A stretch of DNA of 64,000 bases. Origin: CALLVY01 sp937899855 (GTDB lineage: Bacteria > Bacteroidota > Bacteroidia > Chitinophagales > Saprospiraceae). Shown one piece after another: positions 54,626-62,698 of the stretch. The stretch lies in contig JBCBQC010000016.1 in NCBI GenBank assembly GCA_039820405.1, forward strand, positions 11,294 through 75,293, read 5' to 3'. Under the pieces are notes generated by a model that was not told the DNA's origin, searched no databases, and worked only from the letters and a program-made list of their open reading frames with translations. The stretch's first letter is position 1. Each line of letters starts with the position of its first letter. The translations under genes were made by a program, and so were the position numbers.

Positions 54626-56674
54626 ATGAAAGTTCAAAGCATCCAATTTTCCGGTCTCTCCAACGGTGTCGTTGGACAGGCCATTCGCGCCCGTAAAAAC
54701 GCCACGGAAGTCATACCGGTCCCGGAGTGGTCGGCGGACCGACTGAACCTTTACGACGATACCGCTGCGGTGTACCTCACCCAAGCCAATCGCAATATTC
54801 CCGTACGCATTCGGGCGCGCTTTTCCACCAACCTGGCCCAATTTCGGGGGCGAGCAGTGGAGATCCGGGCCCTAGCGCCCCCGCCCAATCCAATCGGGCC
54901 GGATCACCTCAACGTACTGGGTGAGGTGCTGGCCCGGCCCGTGCAATTTGATGCGCTGGGTGTTTCTGTCGCCGAGAACTTTGACTTGATCAACCTCCTG
55001 CTCGTCACCCGGGGGGTGGGCATCAGCCAGGTGATTTGGCACTGGCAATACCGGACGGCGGAGAATCCCCTCTGGCAAACGTTTGAAGTGACGCTGCACA
55101 AAATTTACACCATCCTGGACCTGCCCCGTGGTCCCTGGACCCAAAGCCCGGCGGATCCCGTACACTGGCCCTGGACGGAGGTACTGGATTACGCGGCGCA
55201 GTGGGCCAGCGGTGCCCAAACGACGTCCCAGGCCGCGTCACGGGTGACGGAAACGGTGTACAACCTGGGGCCGGAACTGATCGAGTACAACTGTGTCAAT
55301 TTCCTCCCCGCCTACGTCATTCCCCTCAACATCATTGGCGATTCCTATTTTGACTGTACCGCCTTTTTGTGGCACCTCCGGAGTGGTCTGGTCAACCGTT
55401 TTGTGATCTGTACGGATTGTGCCTGTATCGTGAGTACCTTCGCCAACGTTTTGGGGGCTAATCTGTGGCAGTCAAAAATGTACACCCAGGGGGTCAACTA
55501 CTTTCGCATCAATCCGATCTTAGCCATCGGTAGCTTTTTGTGGGACCTGCCCTGTGGGGTGGTGGGTTTTTCCTACCACGAGGTAGCCTGGTCGGACAAT
55601 TGTACGGTCAACGATGAGGTCTACGATGCCTGTCTGGCGATCGACGGCGACGCGAGTCCGACCTTTGCGCCCCACCTTCCCCTCATCCCCACCGACCTGC
55701 GGTTTGGCCTCCCCGGAGAGGGGCTGTACCGCGATCGTTTGGCTTTTCCGACAGACGTTCTGCTGTGTAATCCCCAACCCGGGGATCGGCAGCAGCGCCC
55801 CCTCTACGCACCGACCCTGGTCAACTCCATCCCACTCCGGCAATCGGCCCTGCCCTTTGACGATAGCCGCTGTGAATTGTTGAAAGAACAGTTGGGTTTT
55901 ACTGATTGGTGCGAACACAACGAATTGGAAGAGAGCCTGTTCGTCTTTAACCACGCCATCCCCGACGGCTCACTGCCGGCCTGGCGGGCACAGTACGAAA
56001 GCGACACCAAGGATGCCACCGAACGCCCCGTGGTGATCGATAAGCTGTGGCGACCGGCCGGGCTGCCCCAGCTGCGGGCGATCAAGATGACCAAGTACGA
56101 AACCAATTCGCTACGGGAAGCGCACGAACTTTTGATTCGCCTGATGGCCAATGCCCACCTGGCCGTCCCTTACCAGCGCGTATCGGGACTGGGCGACGTG
56201 GCCTTCGCGGGTCCCCGTTTGCAGACGCTTTTGTTTGCCCGGGGCAATGTCGTGATGGTGTTGAGCAATGCCGATCGGGGGGAGGTCGACTTGGTGGAAC
56301 ACGCCCGTTACATCGACGCCACTTTTTACGACCGCAAGCCGATGCAACTGGCGCCGGTGGAGGGTTTGCTGGTGGCAAAAGGGGGAGGGGAGTCTGCGGT
56401 GCAATTGGTGGAGCGAGCGGATGGCCGTTTGCGGATTGAGTTGGGGGCAGCGGCGCGGTTGAATGCCCAGGCCTTCCGGGGGATGGTGTCGCCGGAGGCG
56501 GGCGCAAGGGCGGCCAGGGTAGCGCTAGAGCCGGTAGATTGGCGGATTTTTGTACGGGATGGGGAGGTGGTTTTGGAGGATGGTGAATTGGTGGTGTCGC
56601 CACGGGTGGAAGCGCAGCCGCGGGTAGCGGTGTATTTCCGGCGGGGGGGACAGCGGGAGCGGGTGGACTTGTAG
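54626..56674 (+). CDS. transglutaminase-like protein of a biosynthetic operon, unknown reaction
   Basis: A 682-residue soluble protein with no signal peptide. The centre (about 175-345) reads like a transglutaminase/cysteine-protease fold: a helix pair with LDYAAQWASGAQTTSQAA, Cys262/Cys265/Cys267 in CTDCACIVSTFANVLGANLW, His318 in GFSYHEVAW, and Asp340 in YDACLAIDGD. The order C-H-D and spacing fit a transglutaminase core, with Cys265 the likely nucleophile. The flanking about 170 and 340 residues are unassigned. It is the last gene of the NRPS-PKS operon (17 bases from MbtH). By analogy with AdmF, it could form the releasing amide, which is inference. Alternative: a protease or self-protection protein. 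Confidence 0.6.
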   Translation: MKVQSIQFSGLSNGVVGQAIRARKNATEVIPVPEWSADRLNLYDDTAAVYLTQANRNIPVRIRARFSTNLAQFRGRAVEIRALAPPPNPIGPDHLNVLGEVLARPVQFDALGVSVAENFDLINLLLVTRGVGISQVIWHWQYRTAENPLWQTFEVTLHKIYTILDLPRGPWTQSPADPVHWPWTEVLDYAAQWASGAQTTSQAASRVTETVYNLGPELIEYNCVNFLPAYVIPLNIIGDSYFDCTAFLWHLRSGLVNRFVICTDCACIVSTFANVLGANLWQSKMYTQGVNYFRINPILAIGSFLWDLPCGVVGFSYHEVAWSDNCTVNDEVYDACLAIDGDASPTFAPHLPLIPTDLRFGLPGEGLYRDRLAFPTDVLLCNPQPGDRQQRPLYAPTLVNSIPLRQSALPFDDSRCELLKEQLGFTDWCEHNELEESLFVFNHAIPDGSLPAWRAQYESDTKDATERPVVIDKLWRPAGLPQLRAIKMTKYETNSLREAHELLIRLMANAHLAVPYQRVSGLGDVAFAGPRLQTLLFARGNVVMVLSNADRGEVDLVEHARYIDATFYDRKPMQLAPVEGLLVAKGGGESAVQLVERADGRLRIELGAAARLNAQAFRGMVSPEAGARAARVALEPVDWRIFVRDGEVVLEDGELVVSPRVEAQPRVAVYFRRGGQRERVDL

Positions 56675-56698
56675 ACATTGGATTTAAAAACAAACGAT

Positions 56699-57596
56699 AT
56701 GCCTTTAGCCCATTATCGTTTACTTGCGCTATTGCTGATTTATCTTTTCTCGGGAAAGCCTAGCCTGGCCCAAACCCCTTTCCAGCGGATAGACTCCCTG
56801 GCGATCCATACCACGACGGAATACGAAACGGTGGATTCCTTGGCCATTGCGCTCACCCGTACCCTACGGGGAGAGTTGGAAAAGGCCCGCGTTTTGTTTA
56901 CTTGGATTGCTCAAAACGTACGCTACGACTGTCGGAAATTTCACGAGCGGCGGGACTTGGTGATTGCGGCCCGTGACGAGGAAGATTTCCAGGTCAAGTT
57001 AAAGCTCCGGCGGGAGGAACAGGCCCTAAAAACCATGCGGCGCAAGCGGGGCATCTGTGGTGATTACAGCCAATTGTACCAGGCGATGTGTGAGGTGGTG
57101 GGACTGGAACGCCGTTAAAATTGCGGGGCAGTGGCGGTTGATCGACGTCACCTGGGCGGCGGGCTACGTCGATGCGGGGGTCACCCGTTTTTCCCGTAAA
57201 TTTAATCCGGGGTTTTTCTGTACGCCCCCGGCGCTTTTTGTTCAAAACCACCTACCCGATGACGAAGCTTGGCAGTTGCTGGCGCAGCCCCTCTCCAAAA
57301 AAGCTTTTGCGGCCCAGCCGCTGATCAATTACGGACAGGACCAGTATGCGATCGTGAACTTTGCGCCTCGGATTGAGCCGTCGGGGGAAGCGGGCAATCG
57401 GGTGGTGGTATGGTTGAATTTTACCAAGCGTCCCAAGGTTATTGGTTTAGTCAACCACAAGGGAAAGCGGATAGCCCACGAAGAGCGTTTGGTCGGGGAG
57501 AAGTTGCTGTTGTCTTTTTCGTCTTCTGCGGGTAAGCGAATTGATATCTTTGGGGGAAAATCCAAACGCGGTCGATTGTACTGGTTGGCGACTTAA
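56699..57596 (+). pseudogene. transglutaminase-like exported protein, disrupted by internal deletion and frameshift
   Basis: The 5' part (56699-57118, 139 codons) encodes a signal peptide (LLALLLIYLFSGKPSLA) and the N-terminal half of a transglutaminase-like domain up to the Cys region RGICGDYSQLYQAMCEVVGLE, then ends RR-stop. In another frame from about 57103 the domain resumes with WNAVKIAGQWRLIDVTW and continues to 57596. About 25 residues, including the stretch with the catalytic His (normally HAWNAVK), are missing, and the frame changes. I read this as a decayed gene, unless it is a sequencing error. It lies 24 bases after the NRPS-PKS operon. Confidence 0.72.
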
Positions 57597-57747
57597 GAGA
57601 ATTAGCGGTATCAGTATAGTTCAGCTGCGCGTCGCATACTCTTTTCGGTCCTGGCACGGTCGATCCTCAAGGGGAGGGCCTTGGAAAAACGTTGGGTGGA
57701 AATCCAAGCGGGCCTCGGACCCGTATGTCAATAAAAATCCAACGCGT

Positions 57748-58296
57748 ATGAAATTGCCACTTTTTTTGCTGCTGTTGCTTTTGCCACTATTCCTTTTTAG
57801 CCAATCCGTCCTTCCGATGGAAGTGGTCGAAGGCCGGCGCTCCATCTCGATGAGTGAAACCCGCGGCCAGCGTTCCGATGGGGTTTACCGATACTTTGTC
57901 AAGGGCGAGCGCGAACCTTACACCGGCGTCCTGTACGCTCAGTACGATGATGGTCAACTCCTTTCCTGGCAAGAATACGTCGATGGCGTGGGGCAGGGAA
58001 AATGGATCAACTATTACAACAACGGTCAAGTCCAAGAGACCGGTTACTTTGAGCAGAACCGGGTGGAGGGGCCGATTAAAAAGTACCATCCCAACGGCCA
58101 ATTGCAAGCGGTGGGAACCTATAAGAACTGGCGGATTCGGGTGGGGGTATGGCGATACTACGACGCAGGGGGGACGCTCCTACGCACCGTGGATTACGGC
58201 ACCAAGGGCAGTATTGAGGAGGTACAAGATTACTACGATCGCGGAGACATCTCCAATGCTTGGTACACCCAAATTCTGCGGGAAAATGGCTTCTAA
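57748..58296 (+). CDS. exported MORN-repeat (YwqK-like) protein
   Basis: A 182-residue protein. ATG 57748 begins the signal peptide MKLPLFLLLLLLPLFLF. MORN-type repeats follow (GQLLSWQEYVDGVGQGKWI; NGQVQETGYFEQNRVEGPI; NGQLQAVGTY), the pattern labelled YwqK antitoxin in databases. In Bacteroidota such proteins are mostly secreted with no shown toxin. No toxin-like gene lies nearby. The stop overlaps the start zone of the following lipoprotein gene. Confidence 0.75.
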   Translation: MKLPLFLLLLLLPLFLFSQSVLPMEVVEGRRSISMSETRGQRSDGVYRYFVKGEREPYTGVLYAQYDDGQLLSWQEYVDGVGQGKWINYYNNGQVQETGYFEQNRVEGPIKKYHPNGQLQAVGTYKNWRIRVGVWRYYDAGGTLLRTVDYGTKGSIEEVQDYYDRGDISNAWYTQILRENGF

Positions 58297-58297
58297 A

Positions 58298-59356
58298 ATG
58301 TTTCCCATAATTCTCCAGCCCACTGCGTCCGATCCCACTAAAGTAGGGACCCGGTCCACTTTTTTCCTACTCCTTGCCGCCCTTGCCCTGATACCGAACC
58401 TACTGTCCTGCGGAAATCCCAGTAGCCCCAGTAGCTCCAGTACGGCCAGCCCCGCCAGCACCGACCCGATTACACTCGATTACGCTACCACCACCGTCGA
58501 CTCCGTCCGCCGCTTTGCCCCCGGCATCATCGCCACAGCAGCCAACAACGAATTTTCCATCGCCTTTGGCCCCGACGGCCGAACGGCCTACTTTGTCCGA
58601 CGCTTGGACGGGCAAAAGCAAAAAATCTACCGGACGGATTTCCGAGAGGGCCAGTGGTCGACTCCGCAAGTGGCCCCCTTTTCGACCGACCGCGATGAGT
58701 CGCCCTCAATCACCCCGGATGGCCAGACCTTCTTCTTTGGTTCGGAACGGGCGATTTCCGATCAGCCGAACCTGGGAGGCTTTGACATGAACATCTGGCA
58801 AATGCAAAAACAGGGCGACGGCTGGGGCCCGCCCCAAGCCTTGCCCGCCCCCATCAATGCCGTCCAGATCGCGGGGGAGCAGTGGCCGTCCTCCAACGCC
58901 AGTTTCTTCTACACTGCCGACAACGAGCGCTTTTACTTCAGCACGATGCGGCGGGGGGAGCGTGCCATCAAAATCTACGAGACCCACCGGGAGGGGACTT
59001 CCTTTAGCCCGCCCACGGCGATCGAAGGTTTGTTTGCGAGCGATCAATACTGGACCAGCAGTCCGGTGCTTTCACCCGATGGGCAGTTTTTGCTGTTCAA
59101 TGCTTACGATGCCCCGGGGGGACGGGGTGGGGAGGATTTGTTTGTGGCCCAACGAGTGGGGGAGGGCTGGAGTCGCGCCAAACCGCTAGGGGACCAAATC
59201 AATTCCGCAGCGGAAGAGGCTAATCCCACCTTTTCCCGGGATGGCAAATACTTCTTCTTCGCTCGGGACGTCAAAAGTGGACCCGAAGCGGAGGGCATTT
59301 GGAGCATTTATTACTTGGAGACCGCGTACCTGGGATTGGACCAATTGTTCGATTGA
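58298..59356 (+). CDS. PD40 (TolB-like) repeat lipoprotein
   Basis: A 352-residue lipoprotein. ATG 58298 is two bases after the previous stop; ATG 58286 is also in frame. A signal with lipobox (LALIPNLLSC) precedes a Ser/Pro-rich linker. Residues about 60-335 are PD40-type repeats (FSIAFGPDGRTAYFVRR; PSITPDGQTFFFGS; PTFSRDGKYFFFARD), forming a TolB-like propeller fragment. It may be surface exposed and bind a ligand; no enzyme motif is seen. A shared hairpin terminator lies at 59376-59406. Confidence 0.78.
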   Translation: MFPIILQPTASDPTKVGTRSTFFLLLAALALIPNLLSCGNPSSPSSSSTASPASTDPITLDYATTTVDSVRRFAPGIIATAANNEFSIAFGPDGRTAYFVRRLDGQKQKIYRTDFREGQWSTPQVAPFSTDRDESPSITPDGQTFFFGSERAISDQPNLGGFDMNIWQMQKQGDGWGPPQALPAPINAVQIAGEQWPSSNASFFYTADNERFYFSTMRRGERAIKIYETHREGTSFSPPTAIEGLFASDQYWTSSPVLSPDGQFLLFNAYDAPGGRGGEDLFVAQRVGEGWSRAKPLGDQINSAAEEANPTFSRDGKYFFFARDVKSGPEAEGIWSIYYLETAYLGLDQLFD

Positions 59357-59375
59357 ATCGAAACCCAACAAAGAA

Positions 59376-59406
59376 GGGAAGCAGGTGAGCTCGCATCCTG
59401 CTTCCC
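59376..59406. terminator. hairpin terminator between convergent genes
   Basis: GGGAAGCAGG and CCTGCTTCCC form a 10-bp stem with an 11-base loop. On the minus strand it is followed by TTCTTTGTTG, so it best serves the TPR gene at 59432. It may also stop the plus-strand gene. Confidence 0.65.
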
Positions 59407-59431
59407 TCCGTGGGAATTGATTGGGGTGTGC

Positions 59432-60679
59432 TTACTGGCAGAAGAAGCGCATCTTTTCACCCGCGCGCTCCAGGCCCAGTTCCCAGGCCCGATTGAGATC
59501 CGAACAGCCGGCCGCGAGGTCCAGACGCATCAGGTGGGCCAGGCCGCGGTTGTAGTAGGCTTCGGCAAAGTTTTCATCCAGCTGGATGGCTCGGCTAAAG
59601 TCCTGGATGGCCTCGGGCAATTGTTGACTCAGCAGAAAAGCATTGCCGCGATTCTTGTACAAATCGGCTTCGTTGGGAAAGGCTTCGATCGCGGTATTGA
59701 GATCGTTGATGGCACCCTGAAAAGCCCCGAGCATGCTGCGGGTCAGCCCGCGGTTGAGGAAAGCCTCCAGGTAATTTTCGCCGGCCAGGTCGATGATGCG
59801 GTTGTAATCTTGGAGTGCGCCTTCGTCATCCGAGTTTTGCTTGCGCAGGAGGGCGCGGTCGAAGTAGGCCTTGGTGAGGTTGGCCTGTAATTCAATCGCT
59901 CGGTCGAGGTGGACCCGCGCCTTTTCGCGGTTGCCCCGATCCATGTCCAGACGGCTCAGGTTGTAGTGGGCGATGGCAAAGTTGGGGGCCAGCTCGATGG
60001 CCCGGTCAAAGGCTTGGCCCGCGGCGGCGTAGTTGTCTTCCTGGTGAAGAATCAAGCCCAGCAGATCGTGGCCCAGGGCGGACTGGGGATATTGGTCGAG
60101 TAAATCCTCCACTAGCAGTTTGGCCTCCGACAATTGGGACTCTTCGTAGGCGACAATGATTTGCTCCAACTGGTCCAGCTCTGCCTCCTGGAGGGCATTC
60201 TCCTGGTATTGTTCGTCAATCAATTCGTAGTAGTAGCCCAGCCTTTGGTTGGCATTGAGCCCCACCACGGACTGCCCGGGTTCGAATTCGATCAGCCGCA
60301 TGATGCCGCCCGGTCCGTGGAAGCCGTAGAGGTCGGCGGCGTAGGGATTGAGGGTATTGGCCCGCAAGATGTCCTTTTGGGCTTCCACGCTCATGCCAAA
60401 GCGTTGTAAAAATAGGGCCCGCTGCACCAGTACATCCGCCGATTGGGGGTACTGAGCGATGGCGCGTTCGAAGGCTAGGAAACTGCCCTCAAAGTCGACG
60501 TAGCTTTGGAGCGAATTGGCTTCGCGGATGAAAAAGTAATTGTCAATGGCAAAAATTTCCTGGGCATTGTCGCGGTACATGGCCGGATTTTCCCGGCCGA
60601 TGCCCGGGCTTTGTGCCCACGAAAGATGGAGACCAAAACCCAGTGCGAGGAGCAATAAAACCGTGCGCAGATTTTTCAT
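59432..60679 (-). CDS. exported tetratricopeptide repeat protein
   Basis: A 415-residue protein with signal peptide MKNLRTVLLLLALGFGLHLS. From about residue 65 onward it is built of TPR-type helix pairs, clearest in the second half (AGQAFDRAIELAPNFAIAHY; ARVHLDRAIELQANLTKAYF; IQDFSRAIQLDENFAEAYY). Such proteins act as scaffolds; partners unknown. It stands alone between the PD40 lipoprotein (convergent) and a 386-base gap. Confidence 0.85.
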   Translation of the reverse strand: MKNLRTVLLLLALGFGLHLSWAQSPGIGRENPAMYRDNAQEIFAIDNYFFIREANSLQSYVDFEGSFLAFERAIAQYPQSADVLVQRALFLQRFGMSVEAQKDILRANTLNPYAADLYGFHGPGGIMRLIEFEPGQSVVGLNANQRLGYYYELIDEQYQENALQEAELDQLEQIIVAYEESQLSEAKLLVEDLLDQYPQSALGHDLLGLILHQEDNYAAAGQAFDRAIELAPNFAIAHYNLSRLDMDRGNREKARVHLDRAIELQANLTKAYFDRALLRKQNSDDEGALQDYNRIIDLAGENYLEAFLNRGLTRSMLGAFQGAINDLNTAIEAFPNEADLYKNRGNAFLLSQQLPEAIQDFSRAIQLDENFAEAYYNRGLAHLMRLDLAAGCSDLNRAWELGLERAGEKMRFFCQ

Positions 60680-61065
60680 AAGGCGTCATTTTTTTGATTT
60701 CAAAACCAATATTCTCTGTTGGTATAACACTTTTGTCACCCCGAGGTTGTATTACACGCAATAAAAATAGTAATACTATCGTATTAGTAAGCTGGGTAGC
60801 TGCGAATGACTTGTAAATGCACTACTATTGAGCTAGAATCTACGATGTGGCAGCTTAGCATATGGGGAGGCAGGATACCGAGTGGGCGGGATGGGGGGGA
60901 GGTTTGATCAGCGCCAAACCCCTGTTTTTGGGGCGGCTGAGGAATTTTCAGCAGCTTTTATTGGGCATTGATGAAGTCTCTCAATGCAAAGGCAAAAAAC
61001 TACGCCTGTGTATCCTTAGTTCACCATTCTTGTTTAAGCACCATAAAATTTTGACCCGAGGTATT
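60680..61065. other. intergenic region without recognised gene
   Basis: This 386-base AT-richer stretch should carry the promoter of the TPR gene. I see no clear TAnnTTTG box on the minus strand. A dyad TAATAC-TATC-GTATTA lies at 60771-60786 and could be an operator, with weak support. No RNA gene is recognised. Confidence 0.5.
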
Positions 61066-62646
61066 TCACTGTCGAATGATTTTGTTGCGGTACAGGGAAG
61101 TATTGCCTTGTTTCAGGTGCAGTAGGTACATTCCTTGGGCCAATTGGGGTAAGGAGAATGCGTTTTGGATCCCAGACGCGGTCAGCTTATTGGAAAATAC
61201 CAAGTGGCCTTTTAGGTCAAACAGTTCGAGGTACACCTGCCCCCTTCTGGAGAAAATGGCCTCCGGAATATCCAGGTACAAGTAATTGCTAAAAACGGTG
61301 GGGTAGACCTCAATGTCGGGGTCCGTATTGGGTAGGATTTTTACCTGGGTAATCAACTGGGTGACGTCCTTGCAGTTGGGGGAAAAGCATCCATTTGCGC
61401 TCAGGGTCATAAAAAGGATATTCAAATCCACCCCCGTAAGGAGGTCCGAATCATACTCTTGGAAAATCGCTCCGGTCAAAACAAACGAACCATCAGCCTG
61501 CTCGATGTAGTCGGCAAAGGCCATTCCCTTGTAGGGCGACAAGAGCGTATCTACTATCTTGCGTTCCCACAGGAGATCGCCTTCGGGATTGAATCTAAAT
61601 ATCCACCCACCGCCACCAATTGGCTTGGGGGGGAAGCCCTCGGCCTCACTGATTCCTGAAAAACCCACCCCGACAAGGTCCCCATTTTTCGCCTCCCGAA
61701 TCTGATAAATCAATTGTTCGTCCCAATCGTAAAAAACATGCTTCCACAATATTTCTCCCTGCGGTGAGATGCGTTGGACAACCGGAGGGGCTTGGTGGTG
61801 AAAAGCATCGTCAAAATTATCAATGGTACTTAGCCCCACAATGTCGCCATTGCTGCACTCCCACAATTTGGGTGCCAGCCATTCTTCGCCCCGCTCTTCT
61901 GGTTCCAGTTCTTTGATCCATACTTGGTTGCCCAGACTATCTAGTCTGACAAAGCAAGCTCGGGACTGATGGGTATCCTCCGCGTCGTAGATCGCCGATC
62001 CAAACCAAAATCCCCCACTGGACGAAGGAAGGAGAGCGGCCGAGCGGATGCGCTGGAACTGGGGGAGCAGTGATTTTTCCCATAAGACGGTCCCACTGGA
62101 GTGGATACAAAGAAGCTTCACATTATCACTATACAGGTGCTGATCCCCAAGCACCAGATACAATGAGTGGTTTGTTGCCAGAAGCAGTTTATCGTACTCG
62201 TACCGGGGGCCCAGGTCGTAGGATTTTGTCCACAGCGTATCCCCCGTGAAGCGGTTGAGCGCCATCAGGGTCGGGTGGGAATAGTCGCCCGCTATTTTCT
62301 GGTAAGTGAGGTAGAGGGTATCGCCAATAAAAGCCATCTTTTGGTAAGCATCCGTTTTGCCATAATTACCAAAAGGGGCTTGTCGATAATCTTTAATCCA
62401 TTGAACATGGCCGTCGAAATCGATTTTTACCAAACCATTCCAATCTTTGCCGTAGGGGGTTGGGAAGAATTGGTGGTAGTTTAAGATGAGGTAACCATCT
62501 TCCTGCGGAGCGATTTCGTAACCATAATCCAAGCCGCCACCCGCTCCCAGATCGAGGTTCACTGGGATGGATTTGATGATGTTTCCTTGGCCTTTACCGG
62601 GCAAGAAGTGAAAACAGATTAGGATGACGATAAAGAAAATTCTCAT
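61066..62646 (-). CDS. T9SS-exported beta-propeller-like protein
   Basis: A 526-residue secreted protein. ATG 62646 begins the signal MRIFFIVILICFHFLPG; a TTG two codons earlier is less likely. Residues about 40-430 are beta-rich with repeated W/D-containing segments (NGLVKIDFDGHVQWIKDY; FRFNPEGDLLWERKI) in the style of PQQ-like or delta-60 propeller blades. The last about 75 residues (EVYPTVFSNYLYLDIPEA through LHLKQGNTSLYRNKIIRQ) form a T9SS type A sorting domain. It follows another T9SS cargo gene, with a strong hairpin between. Confidence 0.78.
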   Translation of the reverse strand: MRIFFIVILICFHFLPGKGQGNIIKSIPVNLDLGAGGGLDYGYEIAPQEDGYLILNYHQFFPTPYGKDWNGLVKIDFDGHVQWIKDYRQAPFGNYGKTDAYQKMAFIGDTLYLTYQKIAGDYSHPTLMALNRFTGDTLWTKSYDLGPRYEYDKLLLATNHSLYLVLGDQHLYSDNVKLLCIHSSGTVLWEKSLLPQFQRIRSAALLPSSSGGFWFGSAIYDAEDTHQSRACFVRLDSLGNQVWIKELEPEERGEEWLAPKLWECSNGDIVGLSTIDNFDDAFHHQAPPVVQRISPQGEILWKHVFYDWDEQLIYQIREAKNGDLVGVGFSGISEAEGFPPKPIGGGGWIFRFNPEGDLLWERKIVDTLLSPYKGMAFADYIEQADGSFVLTGAIFQEYDSDLLTGVDLNILFMTLSANGCFSPNCKDVTQLITQVKILPNTDPDIEVYPTVFSNYLYLDIPEAIFSRRGQVYLELFDLKGHLVFSNKLTASGIQNAFSLPQLAQGMYLLHLKQGNTSLYRNKIIRQ

Positions 62647-62662
62647 AAACAAATTTTGGAGA

Positions 62663-62687
62663 GCCGCGGGCCCTTGGGGCCCGCGGC
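62663..62687 (-). terminator. strong GC hairpin between two T9SS cargo genes
   Basis: GCCGCGGGCCC-TTG-GGGCCCGCGGC is an 11-bp perfect GC-only stem with a three-base loop, lying 11 bases past one stop and 17 bases before the next start. The following minus-strand sequence (TCTCCAAAATTTG) is not a good T-run, so it may be a partial terminator or an mRNA-stabilising hairpin. Confidence 0.5.
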
Positions 62688-62698
62688 GGTCTACCGTA

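Noticed and set aside
57748..58296. Toxin-antitoxin system suggested by the YwqK antitoxin label
   Set aside because: Only MORN repeats and a signal peptide are present, and no toxin-like neighbour is seen.
60862..61125. Small plus-strand open frame in the gap before the T9SS gene
   Set aside because: It overlaps the 3' end of the minus-strand gene, has no start signal and no recognisable features.
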